Of a stretch of 64,000 bases of DNA, positions 8,971-20,600 are shown one piece after another. Numbering within the stretch: the stretch's first letter is position 1; every line of letters starts with the position of its first letter. The stretch is from Coix lacryma-jobi var. lacryma-jobi. Taxonomy: Eukaryota; Streptophyta; Magnoliopsida; Poales; Poaceae. Below the pieces are notes generated by a model. That model ran no database searches and had not been told where the DNA came from. It saw only the letters and a list, made by a program, of their open reading frames with translations. Location: positions 110,874,660 to 110,938,659 of the forward strand of contig CM019824.1 in assembly GCA_009763385.1 (NCBI GenBank), given 5' to 3'. Both the position numbers and the translations under genes were made by a program.

Positions 8971-11900
8971 AGCAATTGGTGTAAAGATTTTGATAATAAT
9001 CTTGAAGTCTGCTAATTTAGTGTACCACTAGCTTTAGTAGGATTACCCTTTGTTCTGTTGAGTGTGGAATAGACAGGACATCAAATGTCATTTCGACCTT
9101 ATGGCAAGATTCCACAAGAATGAAGAACCCAGGGTGCCTGAACATTCAAGATCCATCATTAATTCTGGAACCCTGCCATAACCCAGGTTTGTGTATACAT
9201 ATATATTATTTATTCTAACCATGTGTAGATTGGAGAAAAGGTCGCCGTCACAAGAATTCAACTCTCATCCCATATGACGGATATTTATGCTGCACCACTA
9301 ATAAATCCCAGTTGTGAGTCATGGTAAGTATGATCAAGGTGAGATAGTCTTGCTCATGGACTTTAAACTTTTTGAGTAGTTATTTTTTTAATTTCTTGCA
9401 TACCACTGCATGTTTACATTGAATCATCCTTGCATCCATTCCATTTAGTTTAGGTTTTCTTTTATCAAATCCACATCATGTTTAGTTCCTTGTATGCATT
9501 CATGTCATCCGCATCTAGAAAAAAATATATATATATATATATTCCTCACTGTGATCATACTGTATCATCTCTTTTTGAATAAATCTCTTCTATGCTCTCA
9601 TTCTACCTGTGTTTGCTATAGTATGCTTTGGTTTGGTTGTGCTTCTCGAGAGTACTTTCAAAGGATTTTAAATTAAGCGTGGTGCTTAGGTTAAAATACC
9701 TTCCTTAATCCAATTAGACATGGAGTCTAGTTTGATTATTGAACTGAAAATTGCTAGTGTAGACATTGGATATTTTGTTGGACTAACCCCTGCAGAGAAC
9801 TCTAAATATACTTTGGGAAAGTCCTGAGATGAATTCACATTAGAGATGAAGCAAGGCATATGGTGAACTGCATAATGAAGACTCAGCTCATTCATCATGG
9901 ATGAAAGAACTGTGAGTATTAAAGTTTATTTCAATTTATCTTCTACTGCAAGTACCTTTTGCCTTGAACCATGTTAAAATGCAGCCAACATACAAAACAC
10001 TAGTCTATGCTAAAGTAATACTAAAATCATCTTTTCATTAGCATGGATGAATAACGCATAAGTTGTGGATAACAACCCATGTTTCAAATTCAGTGCAATC
10101 CTTCGGGTATGTGTCCACTAACATTTTGTAGTAGATGAGATTTGCTTGTTCATAGTGTGAACTTAAAGATCCAAAATCCAACCCGTGGATAGACAAAACT
10201 CATCATTAGACAAGTCACTAGTGATGTCGAAGACAACCAAGCTTTGAGCCATCCCAAGGCCTAAGTTAGGACGCTGATGACGAGCAGGATTTAACTCACC
10301 CCGTATGGGTCAATCTATGCCTACGCTCATCATTGTCGAAAGACATCAACACCGACACAAACAACAAATATCCGAGTGACGATATGCCAGTACATTATAA
10401 CACCTATGAGTCATCTGAAAGAAGTTTGTTGGTGATTCACTATGAAGACAAGCAGTGCAAGTTCTCCTCACTTCTAATCAATGCAATACAAGAGCTAGTT
10501 TGGGGGATGAGGTGGAACAGCTTCAACAACAACAAAGTCTACAATTTCAACTCATGAACATGTTGTTGAAGAAATATCCACCTACTTCACAAGCCAGCTT
10601 GGGGGAGATACAATTTCGTTGTCTAGATTTCCTTCACGATCAAGGAGAGGAAGGAGAAATCCAGCTTCAACACTTTGATCAGTACAAGCCACTGGACGCT
10701 GCCACAGCCAAGAAGAAGAATATGATCCATCACTCATTCTTGGAAGAACGTTCTTGAACACCGCCAATGTTGTCATCTATGTCAGACCTGGAGATGTCCA
10801 CTTTTGGATCTTCGATCAAAAGGGTCGCTGCTTCTTTAACAACTACACCACTTATGAGCAGCCGAAGAAAACCAAGAGAAGACGTTGACTCAACCGACAA
10901 ATGAAGAACCAACTGCCAGGAATTGAGGGAGACATCATGAAGGATGAAGCCACTGCACTGCAAGAATTCGAAGATGGACACATAGTACCCGAGCCTAAAA
11001 AAATCAAGAGAATAATTGACAAAGCCTCCATCATCTGGACCTATTGAGAACAAGACTCAGCTGGCCCACTGTGAGAAAAGCAAGAGAAGACAAGCCACTC
11101 ATGAACAACAACCAGCTAGACAAGAGAAGCTTCCACAAGGTGGTTCGACGCAATCACTCTTCAATGATAAAGTATCATTTCAAGGTAAGTGACCATCACT
11201 TTAAAAGCTTCTCCTTATTTCTGGTATGCGCATACATAAAGAACCAAACATGTTCAAGTTACACCTCACATGATCCAACCTAATCAACTCAACATGTTCA
11301 GTTCTTTACTTTTTGTTCCTGGCTTTACTCTCTTGAATCTCACTTAAATGAGCTAAAATGTTGTGCATCCAACCTTTGGAAGGTGATATATCACAATCAT
11401 AAAAAGATCGACACACTATACATAGATTATCCTTCCTTGGGTTAAGTAATATGATCTGTTAAATATTTTTTTTAAGATGCTACTTTCATGCTCATCTTCT
11501 GATCCTATCACTCATGTTAAGATTGAATAGAACACATAAACAACAAGTTTATCTTGTTCAATAAGCCTAAGGTTAGGGAAGAATGAACAAACTTTTGGTT
11601 CTGTTGGTGTTTTTCCACCAACAGAGCCTATGCACTTAATCTCGACCTTGTCTTTATGAGCAGGACACACTCTTGAGCAAAACATGGAGGGGTTTGTCAA
11701 CTCCCAAATTCTACAGAGTGAAGGTCCTGGATCTACAAGAACATGCACACTGAGCAAGATGCTGCTCGCTTCCACAACTAATGCTTCACTTCAAATTGCT
11801 GGGCAAACGAAGAACATGAGTGACACCATATCAAGAGGTGTAGTTATCAAGGTCTACATATTGGGATCAAATGATGCACCTCAGGAATAAACATGGTGAG

Positions 11901-12910
11901 AAGTCTTGTTCAGAGGACTTAAAACATTGAACCCTCGCCGAAAGGTAAAATCGGTAGTTATCCATATTTATCATTTCTATATTAGTTTCTCTTTTTGCAT
12001 GTTTACTTCCCATCATCATCTCTCCATAGCATTTTTATTTCTCTGCATTAGTATTACATAAAAAAAGGAAAATAAAAATATTTTACTTACTTCACTGCAT
12101 CATAAAACCTAAAGCCCCATGTGAACAATTCTGTGGTGTGTAAAAACCCACATGAAATATTCACCGGGGTGGCATAAAAACAAAAATAAATATGCATACA
12201 TTCATCCTGTTGCATTTTCTCTTGCATCATAAAAAAATATTAAAATACAAAAATATTGAAAAAGAGATCTTACTGAAACTCTAGACAACTAAGGCTTAAG
12301 TGGCCAACCTCTAATGCTTAATCTATTCCACAAGTTTTGTTGTCTATTTGAGTTTCACAGGATTAAAGACCAAGAAAAGCCGACGAGCAAGTGGATGTTC
12401 CATCCACTGTTGGAGCACTATTTCAACAACCATCAACATCAATTAATACTCTGATAGAGGAAGAACATTTTCACTGCCAGTCCGCTACATTGCAAGATCG
12501 AACGACTACGTCAACATTCAGCTTGGGGGAAAGCACCCCCGTGTATCCAGGTAAGTATTTTTATCCTCTTAAGTTTTCTTTCTATAAATAAATTCAAAAT
12601 AAAAAAATGTGAGCACATGAAGGCTCACCCTTAAAAAAAAGAAAAAAAATATTCGGGCACATGAAGGCTCGATGCGATCGAAAGGATTAGCTTGAGGGAG
12701 ACGCACCCCCATTATCTTCGTTATTCAGGTATGTCTTACTACTATCTTAATATTTTTTTAGTATGTGTTAGATTAAATAAATAAAGCATGTCTAATCTAA
12801 AGAACTCTCTCCCTAAATTTCTTAAAATGGAAATGATGAATAGTTGCTCTATTGTATTTCTTTCTAGTACCTAGCCTTTAAGCATGAGTTCTCTTAAGTT
12901 TAAAAACTAA
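8971..12910 (+). other. Non-coding interior of element 2
   Basis: No recognisable retroelement domain on either strand. The ORFs present are short (100 codons or fewer) and match nothing I recognise; one, at 10455-10757, is Gln-rich. There are an (AT)n tract near 9522-9541 and several copies of a G-rich motif of the form AGCTTGGGGGA or AGCTTGAGGGAG (near 10500, 10598, 12520 and 12688), two of them followed by a C-run (GGGGGAAAGCACCCCC). Such purine motifs near the 3' end may be polypurine tracts or duplicates of one. Confidence 0.6.
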
Positions 12911-13870
12911 TGATGCCTTGAGGGGAGGCCAGGAGCCCCTTATAATAAACCCAGGACCCCCCTGAGGCAGAACACCATCATCATCTGGGAGTCTTTGTAG
13001 AGGCGTCCCTCGAAGGAAACCTCTCCTCCCTAGAGAATTAGGTTTAGATTTTCTAATGTAATAGCTTAGCTTTAGTCGGGAGTTAGGGTGAGCGGAGCTG
13101 CGCTCCGGTTCCGGAGGAGTCTTCAGAGTTTTGGTATGTCTTGTATCTTTTCTTTGTGAGACTTATGCTTTAATATATTTATCTTCTCTATTTACTTTAT
13201 GTTTTATTATATGATTAGTATAGTTGTTATATCTTGGCATGGGATCTTCGCTCGTATTGAGTGCTCTAGTTATTCGTGGTAATTAGAGTAGTAATCGATA
13301 GATTAGACATGGTGTTTAGTCTATAGGTTACCTGAGGTTGCGCTCAATCCCACGGAATAGTTGTGGTAGCCCCAGGGGTGACAGCTCTGTTAGGCCTTCA
13401 TAGTCCACCACGTTCGGATTGATGTTTCGTAGAGCTTTTGGCAGCCTTCTCCCAACTACCTTTTCCCAGTCTTCTTCGAGAGTTGGAAAGGACCTGTTGC
13501 TCCAAAGTGCCAATGTTTATAACTGCTATATCTTTTCATCTTTGTTACTTTAGAACCCAAATAATAGAGAAGTACGTAGGAACCTTGATCTCTCCCGTTG
13601 TCCTCCCGCTATAGTTGTCTATACATTTATCATTGAATTCTCTTTGATGTACTTTCATTATCATATCATATATCATTTACCCCTGCTTTAGTCTATTTAG
13701 TACTCTGAGTTAGTAGATGCGTGATAGTGAGTTATCAGATTCTTGACCCTAGCTTCCTTGTGGTAAAATATAAATAACGATCCTGGAATACTCCCGGTAA
13801 AATGCTACAATGATGTTCTGTGCGCTTGCGGAAACTTTCATATTCTTATTTGCGTTAACAAACGTCAACA
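12911..13870 (+). repeat. 3' LTR of element 2 (left edge tentative)
   Basis: The right edge (CGTCAACA, 13870) and the last 521 bp are fixed by comparison with the 5' LTR. The left edge cannot be fixed because the matching start of the 5' LTR is outside the window. TGATGCCTTGAGGGG at 12911 is one candidate, with a TATA-like TTATAATAAA at about 12939. Confidence 0.6.
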
Positions 13871-14418
13871 GTTGGACGGGTAAGTCTAGCTGAGTATATT
13901 CCCATACTCAGGGTTTATCCCGTTTGTTGCAGATGGCCAGGTGTATTATGGCTATTGTAAGCACCGCCTCTACCTGGTGGAGGGTGATGAGGAGTAGGCC
14001 CAGGGCAGGGTCGTCCAGACGCTTCCCCTTCTCTTTTGCCGGACTGAGACTCCTAGTGGCACACTATCTGAAAAAGGAGGAGTGAGTCGTGTTGGGTTAA
14101 GTTATCAAACAATGTTTTATTTGGACCACATGTGTGGTGGTCGTGTTTCAAAACTTGTTTAAGCTTCCGCACTTTAAATTCGGTATTGTAATAACTTTGT
14201 TTAAATTTTGCACTCTGATGTTTAAATTCGGTTTCATTATCGATGGTGTATCCTTACGAATGTGGTACTTGAACAATGCGATCCTGTATGTTGTATGATG
14301 TTTGAAATCCTTTGAGATTTCCGGACTACCGGGGTTATATTGGTTCAAGTATGAGTTGATGTCAGACGGATTTGACTAAGATGGTACTTGAGCTCTTATA
14401 ATCAGGACGGTTCCGCCA
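13871..14418 (+). repeat. 3' end of the 5' LTR of chromovirus A
   Basis: It contains GACGGGTAAGTCTAGCTGAGTAT...ACTCAGGGTTT...GTTGCAG, which closely parallels 51600-51660 in the LTR of element 5. It ends GGTTCCGCCA just before a PBS-like site, as element 5's LTR ends GGTTCTGCCA. The 5' part is cut off by element 2. Direct comparison with this element's own 3' LTR is not possible because neither visible copy (A truncated, B at the window end) reaches this segment. Confidence 0.65.
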
Positions 14419-14422
14419 CAGC

Positions 14423-14434
14423 TAGTATTGGAGC
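14423..14434 (+). other. Degenerate tRNA-Met primer binding site (chromovirus A)
   Basis: TAGTATTGGAGC compares with the standard TGGTATCAGAGC (three mismatches). It sits 4 bp after the LTR end, the same place as the site in element 5. Confidence 0.55.
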
Positions 14435-15153
14435 ATGGTTCAAGTGATTGCATTCAAAAGGAGCTATTTTCGAACTAAAATGGGTATTTCAAAACTATTT
14501 TCAAACTATTTTAAATTATTAAGTGTGCCCAGTCTTGTCCTTAAGCCCTACATTAGAATTCAGGTGGCTTAACTGCTAACAGGGTTCAGGGTTTTACTTC
14601 ATGCTGGATCTTTATTTGCTGGTCCATTCTCGAGGGAAAAGAGAATGCGTCGATCGTGAAAACATGCATAAAATGATTTTGTAAGATATGAGAGCATGAC
14701 CGTCCAACCGTCGATCTAGGTGAGAGTTCTTATACCAAGTATGTGCGAGCTCCACGCAAACATATACGAGGGTATCAAATGTTTTGGGTGTGTTTTCTGG
14801 ATTGGTGCATGGTGTTTAGTGCTGGCTCCTATGTATTTTGTGCATATGAGCCAATACTCCGTTATCTTACCATTGAGATTTTTGCTTTAGGCTGAAATGA
14901 ATCTTCTGCAGGTACACTAACTACGTGATCGAGTAGAACGAGTAGATAATGCATGAGAGATCGTTCTTGCCACCAACTAGAACGTTAGGACTTACGAGTC
15001 ACTATTAGTGAGTGAGTACGTAAGTACGATCATGCATCATGTTTACATTTTGCATTTACTTTACCTCCCCTTATTTAAAAGTTGTTCCTTTTCTATAAAA
15101 TTTGCCATCTTAATATGCGTCTCACGCGAGTTCAAAACCCTTTTGTTTCTACA
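14435..15153 (+). other. Leader of chromovirus A, with a likely intron
   Basis: No coding content. A donor-like TACGTAAGTAC near 15018 and an acceptor-like pyrimidine tract ending TTTGTTTCTACAG at 15153, directly before the ATG of ORF0, suggest an intron of about 135 bp in the leader. This is read from splice-site sequences only. Confidence 0.45.
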
Positions 15154-16200
15154 GATGGCCCGGACTAAGTTGACTGCTTGCAAGGCCACCGGAGGCAGAG
15201 GAGTTCCACATCACTGCTTGGCCACCAAGTTGACCAGGAAGACGTTTTTGACCTACTTCGGGTTGCCGACCATCCTATGGAGGGTTCTGCAGGCCATGGG
15301 CTATGAGGAGGGACAGGAGCCCAAGTACTCTTGGCAGAAGGAGATCTACGAGCAGGATTCGTTGGTCATGGTGCAGATCAAGGTCAAAGCCTTGCCTGCC
15401 AAGCCTCACTAGTCAGGATGGACAGAAATCACCAGAGGCAGTTGTGCCAAGGATGGAGCTAACAGGGCAGCATATCTAGTGCTGAAGGACATCATCGCCC
15501 GTTTTCCTGCCGATCTTGCTAGTGCGATGGCAGGAGTGTTCCCTCATGGATCACCTTTTCCATTGCGCTGGGGGCAGACCTTGGAGTCAGTCTTGATCGG
15601 GAGTCCCGAGGAGAGGTTCTTCTGCGAGACGTCTGCGATGAGCGCCACCGGAGCTTTGGTGGGTGTGTGTGAGAGTCTGGAGCACAGCCTTGAGAGCGTG
15701 TCCTTCACCCTCACCGCAACCTACCAGAGCAAGAGGAAGCTGCAGGAAGAGTTTGATGCTGAGGTAGCCCGGCTTCAGGAGAAGATTCACCAGATCACTC
15801 TCGAGCGTGACGATGCACGTGCCACCGCAGGTGCAGAGACCACCGCCAGGACCCTCACTGAGCAGATGTACCTGACGGCATCCCTACAGTGAGACGAGGC
15901 CTGCACAGCACTTGACCAGCTCAGAGAGGGCGCCCATCAACTGATATAGCAGATACATCACCAGCAGGCCTACATCGGGCCTACATCAATCAGCTCCATG
16001 AGGCAGTTCACCAGATGCATCACGCCGCACAGGAGGCCACCGCCCCAGCAGCTGAAGAGGCCCCTGCAGATGAGGCCCAGGAGCCCCAGGATGGGGTAGT
16101 GCTTGGTCCAGACCCTTCTTCGGACGACGAGGACCACGCCGACGAGCCGATGATGGACACTGATGAGGAAGACGCCGCATCCGCCGCTGGAGACGCCTGA
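15154..16200 (+). pseudogene. ORF0 upstream of gag, N-terminus resembling the histone H3 tail
   Basis: The ATG follows a strong acceptor-like site. The first residues, MARTKLTACKATGG, continue to CLATKLTRKT. Against the H3 tail, with one inserted residue, 17 of the first 28 positions match, including K4, K9, K23 and K27 and the TGG, LATK and RK blocks. The rest is not a histone fold: it has LTYFGLPTILWRVL, then in other frames a segment with FPHGSPFPLRWG and a coiled coil (KRKLQEEFDAEVARLQEKI, about 15730-15800), and an acidic tail (SSDDEDHADEPMMDTDEED) ending at TGA 16198-16200. TAG at 15410-15412, TAG at 15476-15478 and frame changes break it. Position and size fit the orf0 reported upstream of gag in RIRE3-like elements. 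Function unknown. A true H3 gene is excluded because nothing after the tail matches. Confidence 0.75.
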
Positions 16201-16408
16201 GCGTTAGTTTCGCTAGGAGTCGTTTTCTTTTGTATAGCTTGAGCATGCTCGCTGACGTTGTAATCCGGACATGTGTTGGTTTATGTTTAAGTTGTATCAT
16301 GACATATGTGTCTTTTGGACAAAGTCCAGACTTCGATCTGGCACCTTTTATGGAAAATCCATCGTTTGCATATCTCATTCTCTAGCAATTATCCTGTGAT
16401 GTTGTATG
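16201..16408 (+). other. ORF0-gag spacer, left of solo LTR
   Basis: Non-coding spacer of chromovirus A. It continues at 17583 after the solo LTR insertion, and the target duplication GTATG is at 16404-16408. Confidence 0.7.
16404..16408 (+). repeat. Target site duplication GTATG (left)
   Basis: GTATG directly before TGTCGG; an identical copy lies at 17578-17582 directly after CCGACA. Confidence 0.9.
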
Positions 16409-17577
16409 TGTCGGTGTTTCGAACCCGGGGGTATGACACCAACGAGTAATATAATCGCGTGCTCTCTTCCTGGATGGTGATGCAAGATGACACAAGGATT
16501 AATCCTGGTTCGGGCAAAGAAGGCCCTACGTCCAGCGGGGGAGGAGGTTCTTGTATTACTTGCACCTAAGTGCTTGTACAGGGGCGAATACAAGCTCAAT
16601 GAGCGTGGACCGGAGTCCGGACTCGAGTGTGTATGTGTGTGGACTTGTGTGTTGTCTCTCAGAGTTGTGTAACCGTGGAATAAGGGCCCTGGTGTCCCCT
16701 TTTATAGAGCAAGGGGAGGCCAGGGTTACACAAGGGTATTACAGGCGTCGGGGCGTGCGGTGCCCAATACGGAGAAGGGTAGGAACCCTGTCTTGTCGGG
16801 GCCACTGGAGCCGATGTGGGCATTGCTGTTGAGGCATCCTTGGGGCGTGGCCTCCATCCCGGGCGCGGACGTGGTGGCGTGACGATGTAGAAGCCGTACA
16901 GCACCCATTCCGGCACGTACAGGACATGGCGGGGTCCCTCCGGGTCTTGAGGTACCTGTCTTCCAATAGCGTGAAAGTAGTTAGGGCTCGAGGGGCGCGG
17001 AGCCGGCCTCGAGGTGGCGCCTGCGGGGGGCTCGAGTCCCCGCAGGTATGGGCGAGTTCCGGGGAGCCTGGTCGTACAGCGGAAATCCGAGTCTCGAGAT
17101 GTGACCGGGACGTGCCACAGTGCAAGGTATGGTCGAACAGTGCTGTGCTGGTGCCTTTTTGCCCATGCTTGTGGTGAAAACGAGACTTGACTTTGCCCTG
17201 GTTACTGTGGTACACGTCGGGCTGCAGAGGACGTGGCTGGAGTAGGTGGGTGTATTAAATGCGCAGTATGGGGCTGGCATCCGGTGCTTGGTGCTGCTCG
17301 AGGGGCGTGATGTGCCCTCGAGGGGTAGGCCGCCGGGCCAGCGAGGCTCGAGGGCCCTGTGCCGGGTCTCGAGGGGTGGTGTATGGCGGTGGCGGGCTCG
17401 ATCCCCTTGAGCCAGGGCTCGAGAGGCAGGCTTCCACGAGGTGGTTTGGGAGGCATTTGGTGGGCCTAGGCCTTCCCATGGTGGGCCGGTGTTGTGGGCC
17501 TGCTATTAATTGGTGTTCTAGGTTTTTACCCGTGTGTTTGCGTTGATTGGGGGTACCCCTTTGGTGTTCCCCCGACA
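16409..17577 (-). mobile_element. Solo LTR (1,169 bp)
   Basis: On the minus strand it runs from TGTCGGGGGAACACC (17577) to CGAAACACCGACA (16409), with inverted ends TGTCGG/CCGACA and perfect 5-bp target duplications. A minus-strand TATA box (CTATAAAAGG, about 16697-16706) sets the orientation and leaves about 290 bp of R/U5. There is no PBS, PPT or coding sequence, so the interior was lost, most likely by LTR-LTR recombination. The sequence is GC-rich with repeated CTCGAG/CTCGAGGGG motifs (16988-17420). The ORFs inside are low-complexity and not genes. I cannot assign gypsy or copia. Confidence 0.9.
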
Positions 17578-17582
17578 GTATG
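17578..17582 (+). repeat. Target site duplication GTATG (right)
   Basis: Identical to 16404-16408; together they bracket the solo LTR exactly. Confidence 0.9.
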
Positions 17583-17696
17583 GAAATGAGTACTTATACT
17601 TGGTTGTGTGCTAAATTTTTGAATTATGTACAACACAGTATTTATTCATGAACAATGTGACATCACTTAATGATTGCTTATTAATGGGACATGCAG

Positions 17697-20600
17697 ATGC
17701 CGGCACACACTCGCAGCCAACGTGGACAGGGGTCTGGACAAGAGGAGAATCTGCCACCACCCCCACAGGCACCAATGACGCCGGAAGCGTTTTTTGGCCA
17801 GTTTTTGGGCAGTCAGAGGAACATGGAGGAGATGCAGAGGCACATGGAGGCCACCCTCCGCAACATCGCTAACAACACTGCGCAGCAGCATCAGCAGCGC
17901 CAAGGCCCAGAACCCAACCAGTACAGCTCATACCGTGACTTCTTGGACACTCGTCCCCCTGTGTTCAAGGAAGCCACTGAACCGCTTGAGGAAGATGAGT
18001 GGCTCAACTCCATCACCCAGAAGTTCCGCCTGCTCCGTCTGACGGAAGAACTGAAGGCAGAATATGCCCCACAGAGGAAGATAACCACCAAACGCTCCCG
18101 CCCGAATTTTCAGAAGCCCTACACCGCTCCCATGATGCAGAACAAAGCAAAGGCAGGAGGTTCAGGAGGTGCCAAGACCCCATATGTGATTGGACCGTGC
18201 TACAACTGTGGTCAGACCGGACACCTGCCGCGGCAGTGTCCCCAGCCGAAGAAGCAGTACACCCAGCCCCGACCTCGCACCGGCCACGTGCACTTCACCA
18301 CTGTTGAGGAAGTGCCAGAAGGAGAACCTGTCACCGCTGGTACGTTTCTTGTTAATCAATGCCTCGCAGTTGTGTTGTTTGATTCCGGAGCATCGCATTC
18401 TTTCATAAGTGAGAATTTTGCTATAAGAAGTAATCTCGGGTTAGTAGAGTTGGATCGGGGATATCAGATAAGTTCCGACGGAGCTGTTCTATCCGCCCGT
18501 AAAATGGCTAAAGGAGTGGAGATGACTTTTGGGGATAAAAAGGCCATAGTGGATCCCATAGTATTCCCTGGTCTAGGTTTGGATGTAATCTTGGATATGG
18601 GTTGGATGAAACTCTGGAAGTTCAATCTTGACATTTCAAAGCGAGTAGTTTCCATGGTCAGTCCCCGGAGTGGGTTTTCTTTCCGGTTTAAGTTACCCCG
18701 AAACCCCCATGAGATCGGAGTGTTGTTCAATATCACGGCAAAGCAGATAGCAGAAATCCCTTTAGTGTGTGAGTTTCCAGATGTCTTCCCTGATGAGTTG
18801 CCAGGACTACCACCGGATAGGGATGTAGAGTTTGCTATAGAGTTAATCCCTGGAACGGTGCCAATTTCTCGGAGGCCGTATAGGATGCCAGCTAACGAGC
18901 TAGCAGAGCTCAAGACTCAGTTGCAACAGCTTTTGGATAAGGGTTTGATACGTCCTAGTTCATCACCTTGGGGATGTCCCGCCATCTTTGTGAAGAAGAA
19001 GGACAAAACTTTAAGGATGTGTGTGGACTACAGACCGCTGAATGCAGTAACTATAAAGAATAAGTACCCCCTACCCCGAATTGACGTCTTGTTTGATCAA
19101 TTATCAAAGGCAAAAGTGTTCTCCAAGACCGATTTGAGATTAGGTTACCATCAGATCAAGATTAGAAGAGAGGATATACCAAAAACCGCTTTCTCCACCA
19201 GATATGGACTCTATGAGTATCTAGTTATGTCCTTTGGGTTAACTAATGCACCGGCACATTTCATGTATCTAATGAATTCGGTTTTTATGCCCGAGTTGGA
19301 TAAGTTTGTTGTGGTGTTTATTGATGACATCTTGGTGTACTCTGAAAATGAGAAGGATCATACTGAGCATCTACGAGTCGTCTTAGCTCGACTTCGAGAG
19401 CACAAGTTGTATGCCAAGTTTAGCAAGTGTGAGTTTTGGTTGAAGAAAGTACCCTTTCTTGGACACGTCCTTTCAGAGGAAGGAATTTCTGTGGATCCCA
19501 CGAAGGTGCAGGAAGTTATGGATTGGCAAGCACCCACTAACGTACATGAGGTACGCAGCTTTCTAGGATTGGTCGGATACTACCGTCGGTTCATTCCGGA
19601 TTTTCCAAGGATCGCAAAACCGATGACTCGTCTAACTCAGAAAAACAAGAAGTTTGAATGGACTCCAGAGTGTGAGGCAGCATTTCGCACTCTGCGAACC
19701 TTGTTGACTTCGGCGCCAGTTTTGGCTCAACCAGATTTGGAGGAACCTTTTGATGTGTTTTGTGACGCATCCAAGATTGGACTTGGATGTGTGCTTATGC
19801 AGAATGGTAAAGTTATAGCATATGCTTCGCGCCAGTTGCGAGCACATGAAGAGAATTACCCCACTCATGATTTGGAATTAGCAGCCGTGGTTCATGCACT
19901 CAAGATATGGAGGCATTATCTTATGGGTAACCTATGTCATTTGTATACAGACCACAAAAGTTTGAAATATATCTTCACCCAGCCAGAATTGAATATGAGG
20001 CAGAAGAGATGGTTAGAGTTGATTAAGGATTACAACCTAGAAGTGCATTACCACCCTGGAAAAGCGAACGTTGTAGCAGATGCCTTGAGTCGCAAGACTC
20101 ATTGCAACTCTCTACAACCACTGTTGGAAGATGCATTCAACCTTATGCACCCCCTTATGCTAAACAATATAACCATTCAGTGCACCCTGGAAAGTGACAT
20201 CATTGAAGGACAAAAGACCGATGATGGGATCTGCCAAATCAAGAAGAGGTTAGAAACTAGTAGTTCTTTGAACTTTAGAATGGATGAACAGGGAATTCTG
20301 TGGTATAATGAAAGGTTGGTTGTTCCCAAGAACACAGAGCTGAAAGAAAGAATTCTGAATGAAGCCCATAATTCAAAGTTGTCTATCCATCCAGGAAGCA
20401 GTAAAATGTACCAAGATCTGAGAACAAGGTATTGGTGGTCAAAGATGAAGAAAGAAGTTGCAGCTTATGTCGCAAGGTGCGATACTTGCTGCAGAATAAA
20501 GGCTATACACCTGAGACCTGCCGGATTGTTGCAACAGTTGTCAATTCCAGAATGGAAATGGGAAGAGATTAGTATGGATTTTATCACAGGTCTCCCAACC

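Larger units (their letters stand above)
8422..13870 (+). mobile_element. Non-autonomous LTR retrotransposon, gypsy-like PBS (element 2)
   Basis: The 5' LTR remnant (8422-8944) and the 3' LTR (ending at 13870) match over about 520 bp, from CCACGGAATAG to GTCAACA. A PBS, TGGCGCCATTGCCGGGGA, follows the 5' LTR at 8953-8970; this is the Athila/Tat-like type. The roughly 4-kb interior has no gag, protease, RT or integrase ORF, only short unrelated ORFs, so the element must have relied on proteins in trans (LARD-like). Its 5' LTR is cut by element 1, and it itself sits in the 5' LTR of chromovirus A, because LTR-like sequence resumes at 13871. Confidence 0.85.

Noticed and set aside
10333..10757. 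A possible degraded gag in element 2 (Gln-rich ORFs)
   Set aside because: No zinc knuckle, capsid motif or protease follows; the ORFs overlap in different frames and look like chance.
15154..15412. A genuine histone H3 gene
   Set aside because: Only the tail-like first 28 residues match; nothing resembles the H3 histone fold, and the ORF sits between an LTR/PBS and gag of a retrotransposon.
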